A stretch of 36,376 nucleotides of DNA from an uncultured Prevotellaceae bacterium (GCA_900321965.1 ONYA01000028.1:1-36376), one strand, 5' to 3'; counted from the stretch's first letter, positions 7,061-15,104 are shown. The notes: generated by a model from the letters alone, not told the origin. Numbers and translations: made by a program.

Positions 7061-8128
7061 ATGAATGGATACTTTCTATACCCTGTTGCTGCTATACTGA
7101 TGATCACTATTTTTGTTATAACAGGAGTAGTGGCTACTGGTATTATCAGTTTTTCGGAGAGGCTCAGAAATAAACGTAAAAAGATTTTTGTTGCGGGCAG
7201 GTATAATTCGTACTATAAAAATGATTACGACATTCTCTATGATGAACGGGCAAAGAGGATGTTACCTGTAATTGGTCGCGGATACAAACAAGACCTTGAG
7301 GATTACATGACTAGTATTTCAGAAGATAGGTTGCCTCCGTGCGTCGTGTTGAACTGGGTGAGAAGTATTTCTGAGGATTTATCACAAGCCGCTCTGCCTG
7401 TTGTAAACGTTAAGAAATGGCACCAAAATATGATACTCCTAAGTTCTGACGAGAGCGTTGCAACACAAGCAGATTCTATCGATTTGACTAATTATGAGGA
7501 ATGCTTTATATGGGGTTGTATTGTAAGATGGCTGGATTTGTTTGAGAATAATATTTTGGATGATGATTTGAAGAATGAAATATTCCAGGTAGCATGTCCT
7601 AAAAGATATTTAAAACCATATTATAATATTACATCTATGACACAAGAAGAGAAAGTAAAAATTGCTGAGGCCATCTTAAAGAGTGGCAACGTTCGCATCG
7701 GACAATTGTCGATTGGTGACAACAACACGATGAACTACAACGAGGCGGCGACGAAAGGATGTAACGCCACCAGGACAGAAGAGGAGGTGAAGCGTGCTGT
7801 GGTGCGACTGATGGACGAGAAAGACGAAGATGGTAGGTATATCGTGTTCGAGCAAGGTCAGTTTTTTGCCATTAAGGCTGTGCTGACATCGCCGCTTTGT
7901 GGCTTCCCCGTAAAGCCTTCGGCCTTCAAGAACGCTTTACACAATCTTGAGATTGACAACCTGCGTGTGCCTTACGACTACGAGAGTGTGCGCAAGATTC
8001 ATCCGCAAAATCTGCCGAAGAACGTTGAAATGTGGGGGCAGTACCAGAACACTGCCGACGAATACTCTATGAAACAGGTACGGCCGGCAGTGAGGCTCAT
8101 GCAGATTCTGGCAGAGGAGAAGGGGTAG
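7061..8128 (+). CDS. Membrane-anchored protein of unknown function with a GDNNTMNY linker
   Basis: I do not name a family. The 355 residues start with one N-terminal transmembrane helix (about 7-30), followed by basic residues (RLRNKRKK) that suggest the rest is cytoplasmic. A soluble region to about residue 195 is encoded by AT-rich DNA. A short linker (VRIGQLSIGDNNTMNY, about 211-226) leads into a C-terminal domain beginning RTEEEVKRAVVRLMDEKDE. That domain is encoded by GC-rich DNA and contains the segment FEQGQFFAIKAVL. The base composition changes near 7680, which suggests that two modules were joined. The gene has its own promoter, a long structured RNA leader and a strong terminator, so it is a self-contained transcription unit between a restriction operon and a phage-like cluster. 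That setting suggests defence, but no catalytic motif is visible. Confidence 0.75.
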   Translation: MNGYFLYPVAAILMITIFVITGVVATGIISFSERLRNKRKKIFVAGRYNSYYKNDYDILYDERAKRMLPVIGRGYKQDLEDYMTSISEDRLPPCVVLNWVRSISEDLSQAALPVVNVKKWHQNMILLSSDESVATQADSIDLTNYEECFIWGCIVRWLDLFENNILDDDLKNEIFQVACPKRYLKPYYNITSMTQEEKVKIAEAILKSGNVRIGQLSIGDNNTMNYNEAATKGCNATRTEEEVKRAVVRLMDEKDEDGRYIVFEQGQFFAIKAVLTSPLCGFPVKPSAFKNALHNLEIDNLRVPYDYESVRKIHPQNLPKNVEMWGQYQNTADEYSMKQVRPAVRLMQILAEEKG

Positions 8129-8162
8129 CTTTCCCAAAAACAGCAGTCGTATTCCCAATAGC

Positions 8163-8203
8163 ATTCCCAATTCGGATTTTTTCCGAATTGGGAATTTTTT
8201 TTT
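8163..8203 (+). terminator. Strong intrinsic terminator
   Basis: Perfect 14-bp stem (8163-8176 with 8182-8195), five-base loop, followed by a run of T to 8203. A shorter copy of the left arm (ATTCCCAAT) lies just before it. Confidence 0.9.
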
Positions 8204-8339
8204 GTGTTTCTTTGCATCGTGAATCAATCACAAGCGCTCATTGAGAATTTCTCTCGAAAAGCGGCTTCGCGCTCTTTGACTTATTGCTACAATCACACAC
8301 ATACACACACGTACATTATTCATTTAATTCAATAAGCTT

Positions 8340-9014
8340 ATGAAAAAAAATGGAATTCGACTGGCGACGGATGCTCAGCGCATGACGTCGCTGGAGATAG
8401 CAGACGTCACGGGGAAACCCCATAACGACGTGCTGAAAGCCATCAGAAAGATGGAAGATGGATGGAAGGAAGTCGCTCAGGGAAATTTTTCCCTCAGTAG
8501 TTACAAAGACCCGACGGGCCGCATACTCCCTTGCTATTCATTGACGAAAACGGAGTGCCTGTACGTGGCCACGAAGTTCAACGACGTGGCGCGCGCACGA
8601 CTGGTACTAAGGTGGGAAGAACTGGAAAGTGAGAAGCGAAAAGTGAAGAGTGAAAAGTTGGCTACCGGACAGCGGCTGTTAGTGACGGAACGGGAGATTC
8701 TGCAGCAGGGCGACGCCATACGTCGGCAGCAGATAGCTGGCGAGAACCTGCCGAGCGACGGCTGCATGACGGCGGGCGAGGTGGCCCGGACGCTGGAGAT
8801 GGAGGTGAAGGAACTGAACAAGCTGCTGGTGGCGGCGGGCGTACAATTCTGGAACGGCGGACGCTACAAGCTGACGCAGGAGTACGACGGACGCGGACTG
8901 GCTCAGGACAGGGCTTTCCACTACTACTCATTGGAGGGCGAGAAGAAACGGCGCTACTATCTCGTCTGGACTACGGAAGGTGCCGAAATGATTAGAAACC
9001 TCATTGAACATTAA
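8340..9014 (+). CDS. Rha-family phage regulatory protein with KilAC-like C-terminus
   Basis: The N-terminal half (about 13-95) resembles the phage Rha domain: MTSLEIADVTGKPHNDVLKAI, then FSLSSYKDPTGRILPCYSLTK and an FNDVARARLVLRW helix. The C-terminal half (about 140-224) resembles the KilAC/antirepressor domain (MTAGEVARTLEMEVKELNKLL, LAQDRAFHYYSL). Such proteins act on phage repressors or other DNA targets, so a switch role for the cluster that follows is likely. Between the two domains, residues about 97-106 are encoded by four seven-base repeats (8628-8655, AGTGAGA type), which look like a spacer made from an intergenic repeat. It lies 137 nt after a strong terminator. I see no clear promoter; a CA-rich simple repeat occupies 8294-8310. 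Confidence 0.8.
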   Translation: MKKNGIRLATDAQRMTSLEIADVTGKPHNDVLKAIRKMEDGWKEVAQGNFSLSSYKDPTGRILPCYSLTKTECLYVATKFNDVARARLVLRWEELESEKRKVKSEKLATGQRLLVTEREILQQGDAIRRQQIAGENLPSDGCMTAGEVARTLEMEVKELNKLLVAAGVQFWNGGRYKLTQEYDGRGLAQDRAFHYYSLEGEKKRRYYLVWTTEGAEMIRNLIEH

Positions 9015-9017
9015 ACA

Positions 9018-9195
9018 ATTTATAACGACCACGAATTTAACGAATTGAACGAATTATTTATAACGACCACGAATTTAACGAATTAAACGAATTGGCTGGC
9101 GCCAGCAAGAAATCGCTTGCGATTTTCATTCGTGTAATTCGAATAAATAAAATTCTTCGCGCAGCCAAATTCGTGAAATTCGTGAAATTCGTGGT
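9018..9195. repeat. Nested palindromic, MITE-like intergenic element
   Basis: Two direct copies of 38 bp (9018-9055 and 9056-9093, one difference) carry ACGACCACGAATTTAACG. The right end (9168-9195) carries the inverse, repeated AATTCGTGAA ending in CGTGGT. In the centre are a perfect 12-bp palindrome, GCTGGCGCCAGC (9095-9106), and a hairpin, AAATCGC/GCGATTT. It fills most of the 220-nt gap and has no gene. It would fold into a long hairpin and could act as a terminator or processing site. Confidence 0.75.
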
Positions 9196-9234
9196 AGAAA
9201 AAAATTCACAATTAATAAAAGAAAGGAAATAACT

Positions 9235-9534
9235 ATGGAAAAGAAAGCAATCAAGGTGGTCAGCCAGGGCGTGCTGACCGAAAAGGAATGGACGAACGCC
9301 CAGGGCGAGAAGGTGATGCTCGCCTCGAAACAACTGCTGTTCAACGACGGCATCGACTCGTTCTTTGCCGAGGCTACCGACGACCTGGCACGGAAACTCG
9401 ACAAGGAACCCATTGCCGACGGACGGGTGGTGAACCTGCAACTCTCGCTGATAGCACGCTCGAAGACCGACACGAAGACGGGCGAGGTGAAGACGTGGAC
9501 GAACATCAGAATCCTTAAAATCGTGGCGCTATGA
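9235..9534 (+). CDS. Small protein of phage-like cluster, possibly OB-fold ssDNA-binding
   Basis: This 99-residue protein has short beta-like strands at the start (KAIKVVSQGVL, EKVMLASKQLLF) and end (VVNLQLSLIARSKTD, WTNIRILKIVAL). A helical acidic middle (FFAEATDDLARKLDKEP) separates them. The strand pattern and the company of a primase-like gene suggest a nucleic-acid-binding OB fold, but no diagnostic motif is present, so this is only a suggestion. An AAAGGA site lies about 10 nt upstream of ATG 9235. The stop overlaps the start of the next gene (ATGA at 9531-9534), so the two are coupled. Confidence 0.7.
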   Translation: MEKKAIKVVSQGVLTEKEWTNAQGEKVMLASKQLLFNDGIDSFFAEATDDLARKLDKEPIADGRVVNLQLSLIARSKTDTKTGEVKTWTNIRILKIVAL

Positions 9535-10052
9535 TGAAAACAGGTGAAAAGACGTATCTGACGGAGCACTTCACGCTGGAGGAGCTGACGAAGACGGGCG
9601 TAAAGGGTGTGGAGAACAGACCACAGGCGACGGCGGTGACGAACCTGAGGAACCTGTGCGAGAACTGGTTGGAGGACTTGCGCAAAAAGTATAATGAGAG
9701 ATATAACCCCCTCCAAACCTCCCCGAGGGGAGGCTTTCAGACACTCCCCCTCGGGGGAGACGGAGAGGGGTTACCCATCGTCATCAACTCTGGATACAGG
9801 TCGAAGGCGGTGAACGAGGCCGTAGGCGGCGCCAAGGGGTCGAACCACCTGACGGGATGTGCCGTCGACATACGCTGCTTAGGACCGGAACAGGCACTGC
9901 GGTATATGAACATCCTGCTGGACATCAGCGACGGTACGCAGCGCGACTTCGACGAGCTGATTCTGGAGCGCCGCAGTTGCAACTACTGGATTCATCTGGC
10001 GGTGCGACCTGAGGGAAACCGCAGGAAACTGATGTTTGACATTAAACACTAA
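9531..10052 (+). CDS. M15-family peptidase (endolysin-like)
   Basis: The protein belongs to the M15 group of metallopeptidases that cut cross-links or D-Ala peptides in peptidoglycan, common as phage endolysins. The entry motif LTEHFTLEELTKTG is near the start. SGYRSKAVN at about 87-95 is followed by SNHLTGCAVDI, which gives a His and an Asp metal ligand. A late WIHLAV gives the second His, so the zinc site looks complete. No signal peptide is present, as in endolysins that depend on a holin, and no holin is recognisable nearby. Residues about 59-80 (PLQTSPRGGFQT, then LPLGGDGEG) are encoded by a palindromic repeat (9707-9770) inserted in frame just before the strand IVINSGYRS. The gene ends inside a seven-base repeat array. 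Confidence 0.85.
   Translation: MMKTGEKTYLTEHFTLEELTKTGVKGVENRPQATAVTNLRNLCENWLEDLRKKYNERYNPLQTSPRGGFQTLPLGGDGEGLPIVINSGYRSKAVNEAVGGAKGSNHLTGCAVDIRCLGPEQALRYMNILLDISDGTQRDFDELILERRSCNYWIHLAVRPEGNRRKLMFDIKH
9707..9770. repeat. REP-like double palindrome inside the M15 peptidase gene
   Basis: Two hairpins, CTCCCCGAGGGGAG and CTCCCCCTCGGGGGAG, are framed by CCCCCTCC on the left and GAGAGGGG on the right. The whole unit is read in frame as a Pro/Gly-rich insert. The same plan occurs at 16427-16546 and 21220-21332. Confidence 0.85.
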
Positions 10053-10089
10053 ACATTAAACACTAAACACTAAACATTAAACATTAAAC
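10041..10089. repeat. Seven-base tandem repeat, seven units of AYTAAAC
   Basis: Exactly seven units (ATTAAAC or ACTAAAC) run from inside the end of the peptidase gene, supplying its last codons and stop, into the gap. Directly after it are two small hairpins with GAA loops (CTTGGC/GCCAAG at 10093-10107 and CGGC/GCCG at 10108-10118). Confidence 0.9.
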
Positions 10090-10148
10090 ATTCTTGGCGA
10101 AGCCAAGCGGCGAAGCCGAGCGAAAAATTGAAGAATTGAAAGGGTACT

Positions 10149-10343
10149 ATGAAGAAGGAATTGACGGAGAATGCCTACGGCGTCGTGGTGAAGAGGGCTT
10201 GCTGTTCGTGTGCCTATAAGGTGGTGACGAGGCTGCTGACGAAAAGGCTGTGCAAGAAGCACAAACGGATGGTGAGTCCGCACGACGTGTGCGGGGATTG
10301 GGAAATGAGAGAAGAACTTAGAAGATTAAACACTAAACACTAA
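10149..10343 (+). CDS. Small basic cysteine-containing protein, unknown
   Basis: This 64-residue, strongly basic protein has five cysteines, including a CCSC cluster near residue 18 and a later single pair (LCKKHKRM, VCGDWEM). The pattern could bind a metal ion, but spacing does not match a classic finger. No membrane helix or signal is seen. ATG 10149 is 11 nt after a GAAAGGG stretch. The stop codon lies in a second seven-base repeat array, so its last residues (NTKH) resemble those of the peptidase (DIKH). It may be a small regulatory or DNA-binding protein of the cluster. Confidence 0.6.
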   Translation: MKKELTENAYGVVVKRACCSCAYKVVTRLLTKRLCKKHKRMVSPHDVCGDWEMREELRRLNTKH

Positions 10344-10380
10344 ACACTAAACACTAAACACTAAACATTAAACATTAAAA
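10325..10380. repeat. Seven-base tandem repeat, seven and a half units of AYTAAAC
   Basis: Continuous units ATTAAAC/ACTAAAC end exactly at the A of ATG 10380. The array therefore supplies the end of one gene, the whole gap, and the region where a ribosome-binding site of the next would lie. Confidence 0.9.
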
Positions 10381-10751
10381 TGATGGAAAGTAATGTGAAC
10401 AGGACGGTGACGCTGGAAGCTCTGGTGGCCGTCACAAAGACTGAGACAGGAATGGATTATGTGCAGGTGATGCCTGACACGCCGAGTGTGGGACTTGTTG
10501 CGCCGTTTCACGGTATGGGCTACGGCCAGATGCTGAGCAACGGGTCGTTCGACTTCATACGCAAGCCGAGGAAAAGGCGGAAGCCGGTGCTGAAGCTGCC
10601 GCACAGCTCGGTGACCTACGGTGCCGACGGCTACGACCGCTTCGTCTACGTGCTGCCCTCGGAACAGCGCGGGGAGTTCGGCCACCTGCTGCGCGACGAG
10701 GCGGCAATGGCGGGACTGTGGGTAGATAACGACAACCTTAACAGGAGCTGA
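10380..10751 (+). CDS. Unknown protein of the phage-like cluster
   Basis: I do not recognise this 123-residue protein. It starts MMESNVNRTVTLEALVAV; the second Met (10383) could also serve. It is soluble, has a basic stretch in the middle (KPRKRRKPVLKLP, about 60-72), and ends with an acidic-aromatic region (YDRFVYVLPSEQRGEFGHLLRDEA). The TGA at 10749-10751 is 4 nt before the start of the VirE_N-type gene, and its last codons contain AGGAG that can serve that gene. The tight spacing suggests that the two proteins are made together and may work together. Confidence 0.65.
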   Translation: MMESNVNRTVTLEALVAVTKTETGMDYVQVMPDTPSVGLVAPFHGMGYGQMLSNGSFDFIRKPRKRRKPVLKLPHSSVTYGADGYDRFVYVLPSEQRGEFGHLLRDEAAMAGLWVDNDNLNRS

Positions 10752-10755
10752 GCCG

Positions 10756-13083
10756 ATGGTAAACCTTATCTATATGGACGGGAACGGGCACAAGGTGGCC
10801 CGACCCGTCGCTGACAGGACGGACTACACGGCGCTGCGCAATGCGCCGGAGAACGTGAAGAACTTCTACGACGCACGCGCTGGCGACAAGGCGGCAAAAG
10901 GCCGACAAACGCAGTTCAACTACAACGACCTGCTGCCCGACGGGGTGCTACGGGGCTGCTGTCACCCGTCGTCGACATTTGCTCACGACATCGACTGCAA
11001 CAGCGCCGAAGAGCAGGCGCGCATCAGGGACGTGCTGATAGCGAAGAAGGACGAGACGGGACTGCTGGAGCTGTCGGGATCGGCAGGCTACGGACTGCAC
11101 GCCGTCTGTCGCCGTCCGCTGGGACGTACGGTGCGCGAGTGTCAGTATGCGCTCAGCATGGCCACGCAGACGGAGTATGACACGAATGCGCGCGGACTGG
11201 CACGCGTGCTGTATACCGGTCCGGCAACGGCGGACAACCTCTTCTACTTAGACGACGCCATCTTCGACGAGCCGCTGAGCGTCGAGGAGAGTGCTGAGGA
11301 GTATGAGCGGCTGAAGCTGCGTGAGAAGAACGGCGAGGAGGAGGTGCCGCCACAGGCGAAGAAGGCCTTGAAGCACTACAGGCCGTGGGAAGAAGAGACC
11401 CCCTCTGACTCCCCGAGGGGAGAACAGAAACCTGGCACGCCCGAAAAGCGAGCAGGGAAGAAGGAAGAGGTAAGAGGAAAGAAGGCCGACGAGCGGACGC
11501 GGTTCATTGTCGAGGGTGTGATGAAGGAGAAGGGGCTGCAGCCGAGCGACTTCGTCGACGAGGGCGGACGGCACACGACGGTGAAGGTGCTGCTGAGCGG
11601 GGTTACGCAGCTGCTGACGCGCGAGGAGGTGAACGGCGTGCTGAGCGAGCTGATGCCCGACCACTGGCAGGACGAGAACATTCAGCAACTGGTCAGCGAC
11701 TTCTACCAGAACTACACGAAGCCCACGCAGCGGCTGACGAGGTATCAGGAGCAGCTGTTTGCGCAGAGCCGCAGGATAGCCGACGCGACCACAGCCCCCT
11801 ACCCTGCAAGTGCGCCGCCGGAGATGCCAAAACGGCTGCCGAAACTGGTGGAGCTGCTGACGTCGCGGACGCCGGAGCCCTACAAGGCGGCTGTGGCTCA
11901 CGCGGTGTTCCCGCCGCTGGCTACCCACCTGTGCGGCGTGCGCTTCCGCTATACCGACAACGTGGAGCACGAGGCGACGCTGATGAACTGTCTGATGGGG
12001 GGAACGGGCAGCGGCAAGGGTTGCATAGACAAGCCCATAGAACGCATCATGGCCGACATCAAGCGGCGCGACAAGGAGAACGAGCACCGCGAGCGCGAGT
12101 GGAAGAAGGAATGTCTGCGCAAGGCCGACAACAAAGACAAACGCGACCGACCGGAAGGGCTCGTCATACAGATCATCGACCCCGACATGACGAAGCCCGC
12201 GTTGGTGACACGCATGGACGAGGCCGAGGGGCACTTCGTCTACGTGAAGCTGAACGAGCTCGACCTCTTCGAGCAGTTGCGCGGGATGACGGGCAAGCAG
12301 CACTTCCAGCTGATGTGTCTGGCCTTCGACACCGACGCCACCTACGGTCAGACGCGCATAGGGACGCAGTCGGTGACGGCGCGCCCGATGTGTCGCTTCA
12401 ACTGGAACGCCTGCACGACGATTCTGAAGGGACGCCGCTTCTTCCGCAAGGTACTGACCGACGGTCCCATCTCGCGCATCAACTTCTGTACCATCCCCGA
12501 CGACGAGATAGGCGCTGAGCAGCCCGTCTACGGACAATACGACGGCGAGTTTGACGAGCAGCTGAAACCCTACGTCGACAGATTGGTGGCGGCACGCGGA
12601 CTGACAGGCTGTCAGCAGGCCACGCGGCTGGCCAGAAAGCTGCAGCAGGAGTGTGCCGACACAGCACGGCTGACGCAGTCGGAAGTGTACTGGAACCTGT
12701 CGCACCGAGCCTGCGTCATAGCCTGGCTGAAGGCCTGCGTGCTCTACGTGGCCAACGGCGGACGGTGGGAGAAGCCGATAGACGACTTCATACGCTGGTC
12801 GCTACAGTACGACCTGTGGTGCAAGATGCAGTTCTTCGGCGACGACATCGCCAAGGCCAACAGCGGCGAAGACTCGCGCATAGGCAAGCGCGGTCCGCAG
12901 AACCTGCTGGAGCTGCTGCCCGACGAGTTCACCACAGAGGATGCGAAGCGGGTGAGACTGCAACAGGGTCTCGACAACAGCGGCAACCGGTGCCGGAACA
13001 TGATTTACCAATGGATGAACCGCAAGTACGTCTTACAGTTGACAGTTGACAGTTTTAAAAAGACGCCACCCGTAAAGTGTTAA
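10756..13083 (+). CDS. VirE_N-type protein with primase-like motifs and P-loop ATPase region
   Basis: The N-terminal part (about 50-180) resembles the BT4734/VirE_N domain of Bacteroidota mobile elements. Its motif order, HDID at 77-80, SGSAGYGLH at 107-115 and VLYTG at 151-155, is like that of archaeo-eukaryotic-type primases. That is my inference from pattern. The second half has a Walker A loop, GGTGSGKG, at 415-422 and a probable ATPase core (QIIDPDMTKPALVT, KLNELDLFEQL). The whole would suit a primase-helicase for replication of a small element. The linker (about 215-223) is encoded by a palindromic repeat. The C-terminal tail (LTVDSFKKTPPVKC) is encoded partly by seven-base repeats, so it may be a late extension. 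A terminator follows at once. Confidence 0.82.
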   Translation: MVNLIYMDGNGHKVARPVADRTDYTALRNAPENVKNFYDARAGDKAAKGRQTQFNYNDLLPDGVLRGCCHPSSTFAHDIDCNSAEEQARIRDVLIAKKDETGLLELSGSAGYGLHAVCRRPLGRTVRECQYALSMATQTEYDTNARGLARVLYTGPATADNLFYLDDAIFDEPLSVEESAEEYERLKLREKNGEEEVPPQAKKALKHYRPWEEETPSDSPRGEQKPGTPEKRAGKKEEVRGKKADERTRFIVEGVMKEKGLQPSDFVDEGGRHTTVKVLLSGVTQLLTREEVNGVLSELMPDHWQDENIQQLVSDFYQNYTKPTQRLTRYQEQLFAQSRRIADATTAPYPASAPPEMPKRLPKLVELLTSRTPEPYKAAVAHAVFPPLATHLCGVRFRYTDNVEHEATLMNCLMGGTGSGKGCIDKPIERIMADIKRRDKENEHREREWKKECLRKADNKDKRDRPEGLVIQIIDPDMTKPALVTRMDEAEGHFVYVKLNELDLFEQLRGMTGKQHFQLMCLAFDTDATYGQTRIGTQSVTARPMCRFNWNACTTILKGRRFFRKVLTDGPISRINFCTIPDDEIGAEQPVYGQYDGEFDEQLKPYVDRLVAARGLTGCQQATRLARKLQQECADTARLTQSEVYWNLSHRACVIAWLKACVLYVANGGRWEKPIDDFIRWSLQYDLWCKMQFFGDDIAKANSGEDSRIGKRGPQNLLELLPDEFTTEDAKRVRLQQGLDNSGNRCRNMIYQWMNRKYVLQLTVDSFKKTPPVKC
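11399..11422. repeat. Half REP-like palindrome inside the VirE_N-type gene
   Basis: CCCCCTCTGA followed by the hairpin CTCCCCGAGGGGAG, equal to the left half of the unit at 9707-9770. It is read in frame as part of an interdomain linker. Confidence 0.8.
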
Positions 13084-13093
13084 ATAAATGTAA

Positions 13094-13127
13094 AAGCATC
13101 GGCTTTCTATCGAGCCGGTGCTTTTTT
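13094..13127 (+). terminator. Intrinsic terminator of the phage-like cluster
   Basis: An 11-bp stem (13094-13104 with 13113-13123, one G-T pair), an eight-base loop and a T run. It lies 11 nt after the last gene and isolates the cluster from rpsA. Confidence 0.88.
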
Positions 13128-13142
13128 CTCGTTGAAAATCAG

Positions 13143-13150
13143 TAACTTTG
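13143..13150 (+). promoter_or_regulatory. -7 box of the rpsA promoter
   Basis: TAACTTTG fits TAnnTTTG; the -33 box is weak because it would fall in the terminator T run. Transcription would start near 13157 and leave a leader of about 139 nt, in which I see no strong stem. Confidence 0.5.
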
Positions 13151-13295
13151 CAGCCGCTTTGCCCAAAACGGGCAGATAGGATGCGGAACAGGCGCTGCAC
13201 CTATTCATTATTAACCAATAAAATACGACCTTGCAAACGCCTGTCTTGGTCAAAGAAAAGCCCTGTTCGCAAGAAAGGGCAAGAGAATTAAAATT

Positions 13296-15080
13296 ATGTC
13301 AGAATTAACAAAGAACGTTAAGCCGCTCGACGACTTCAATTGGGACGAGTTTGAGAATGGTACCGTAGCAAGCGTCAGCAAGGAAGAGCTCGACAAGGCC
13401 TACGACGAAACGCTGAACAAGGTGGCCGACCATCAGGTAGTTGACGGTAAGGTTATCTCGGTCGACAAGAAAGAGGTTGTTGTCAACATCGGCTACAAGA
13501 GCGACGGCATCATCCCCGCTTCTGAGTTCCGTTACAACCCCGACCTGAAGATCGGCGACACCGTTGAGGTGTATGTTGAGAGCGCTGAGGACAAGAAGGG
13601 TCAGCTCATCCTGTCGCACAAGAAGGCTCGCCTGAGCAAGGCTTGGGACCGCGTCAACGCAGCTCTTGAGGCTGAGGAGATCTGCCAGGGCTTCATCAAG
13701 TGCCGCACGAAGGGTGGTATGATTGTCGACGTATTCGGCATCGAGGCCTTCCTGCCCGGTTCACAAATCGACGTTCACCCCATACGTGACTACGACCAGT
13801 TCGTTGGTAAGACGATGGAGTTCAAGATCGTGAAGATCAACCAGGAGTTCCGCAACGTTGTCGTCTCTCACAAGGCTCTCATTGAGGCTGAGCTGGAGGC
13901 ACAGAAGAAGGAGATCATCGGCAAGCTCGAGAAGGGTCAGATCCTCGAAGGTACCGTCAAGAACATTACTTCTTACGGTGTATTCGTCGACCTGGGCGGT
14001 GTTGACGGACTCATCCACATCACCGACCTCAGCTGGGGCCGCGTCGACGACCCGAAGAAGGTTGTCGAGCTCGACCAGAAGATCAACGTCGTTATCCTCG
14101 ACTTCGACGACGAGAAGAAGCGCATCGCCCTCGGTCTGAAGCAGCTCACTCCGCATCCTTGGGATGCTCTGGATGCTGACCTCAAGGTTGGCGACCACGT
14201 GACTGGTAAGGTTGTCGTCATTGCCGACTACGGTGCATTCGTTGAGATTCAGCCTGGTGTTGAGGGTCTGATCCACGTCAGCGAGATGTCATGGAGCCAG
14301 CACCTGCGTTCAGCTCAGGAGTTCCTGAAGGTTGGCGACGAGGTGGAGGCAGTCATCCTGACTCTCGACCGCGACGAGCGCAAGATGTCGCTGGGTATCA
14401 AGCAGCTGAAGGAAGATCCCTGGGAGGCTATCGAGGCCAAGTACCCCATCGGTTCGAAGCATAACGCTAAGGTTCGCAACTTCACCAACTTCGGCGTGTT
14501 TGTCGAGCTTGAGGAAGGTGTTGACGGTCTGATCCACATCAGCGACCTGAGCTGGACGAAGAAGGTGAAGCACCCCTCAGAGTTCACACAGGTGGGCGCC
14601 CCCATCGACGTCATCGTGCTCGACATCGACAAGGAGAACCGTCGCCTGAGCCTCGGTCACAAGCAGCTTGAGGATAATCCTTGGGACGTCTTCGAGGAGA
14701 AGTACACCGTCGGCTCTGTCCACACCGGTAAGATTACCGAGCTGCTGGAGAAGGGTGCCGTCGTTGCCCTCGACGAGAACGTTGAAGGCTTCGCTACTCC
14801 GAAGCACCTGCAGAAGGAAGATGGCTCACAGGCTCAGCTGGGCGAGGAACTGCCCTTCAAGGTCATTGAGTTCAACAAGGACTCTAAGCGCATCATCCTG
14901 AGCCACAGCCGCACCTTCGAGGATCCCGCCCGCGAGGAGAAGAAGGCTGCCGCCAAGAAGGCTCCGCGTGCCGCCAAGAAGGACGATACGCCGAAGATTG
15001 AGAACGTTGCTGCCAGCACCACACTGGGCGACATCGACGTGCTCGCTGAACTGAAGGCTAAGATGGAGAAAGGCGAGTAG
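13296..15080 (+). CDS. rpsA: 30S ribosomal protein S1
   Basis: S1 binds mRNA on the small ribosomal subunit and helps start translation, which matters in Bacteroidota because most genes lack a Shine-Dalgarno site. The 594 residues contain six S1 RNA-binding repeats, beginning near VVDGKVISV (about 48), EICQGFIKC, GQILEGTVKNITSYGVFVDL, GDHVTGKVVVIADYGAFVEI, GSKHNAKVRNFTNFGVFVEL and GSVHTGKITELLEKG. A Lys/Ala-rich tail (AAAKKAPRAAKK) follows. The first and last repeats are the most divergent, as in the E. coli protein. The length is slightly above the E. coli 557 because of the tail. It is monocistronic, between two terminators. Codon use is strongly biased, as in highly expressed genes. Confidence 0.97.
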   Translation: MSELTKNVKPLDDFNWDEFENGTVASVSKEELDKAYDETLNKVADHQVVDGKVISVDKKEVVVNIGYKSDGIIPASEFRYNPDLKIGDTVEVYVESAEDKKGQLILSHKKARLSKAWDRVNAALEAEEICQGFIKCRTKGGMIVDVFGIEAFLPGSQIDVHPIRDYDQFVGKTMEFKIVKINQEFRNVVVSHKALIEAELEAQKKEIIGKLEKGQILEGTVKNITSYGVFVDLGGVDGLIHITDLSWGRVDDPKKVVELDQKINVVILDFDDEKKRIALGLKQLTPHPWDALDADLKVGDHVTGKVVVIADYGAFVEIQPGVEGLIHVSEMSWSQHLRSAQEFLKVGDEVEAVILTLDRDERKMSLGIKQLKEDPWEAIEAKYPIGSKHNAKVRNFTNFGVFVELEEGVDGLIHISDLSWTKKVKHPSEFTQVGAPIDVIVLDIDKENRRLSLGHKQLEDNPWDVFEEKYTVGSVHTGKITELLEKGAVVALDENVEGFATPKHLQKEDGSQAQLGEELPFKVIEFNKDSKRIILSHSRTFEDPAREEKKAAAKKAPRAAKKDDTPKIENVAASTTLGDIDVLAELKAKMEKGE

Positions 15081-15104
15081 TCTTTTAAAATCCGTTAAAT
15101 AATG

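Noticed and set aside
9018-9195. CRISPR array
   Set aside because: Only two adjacent copies without spacers, plus an inverted arm; this is a palindromic element.
10041-10380. Iterons of a replication origin next to the primase-like gene
   Set aside because: The seven-base units also occur in other forms beside unrelated genes such as araD; they look like general repeats, not specific origin iterons.
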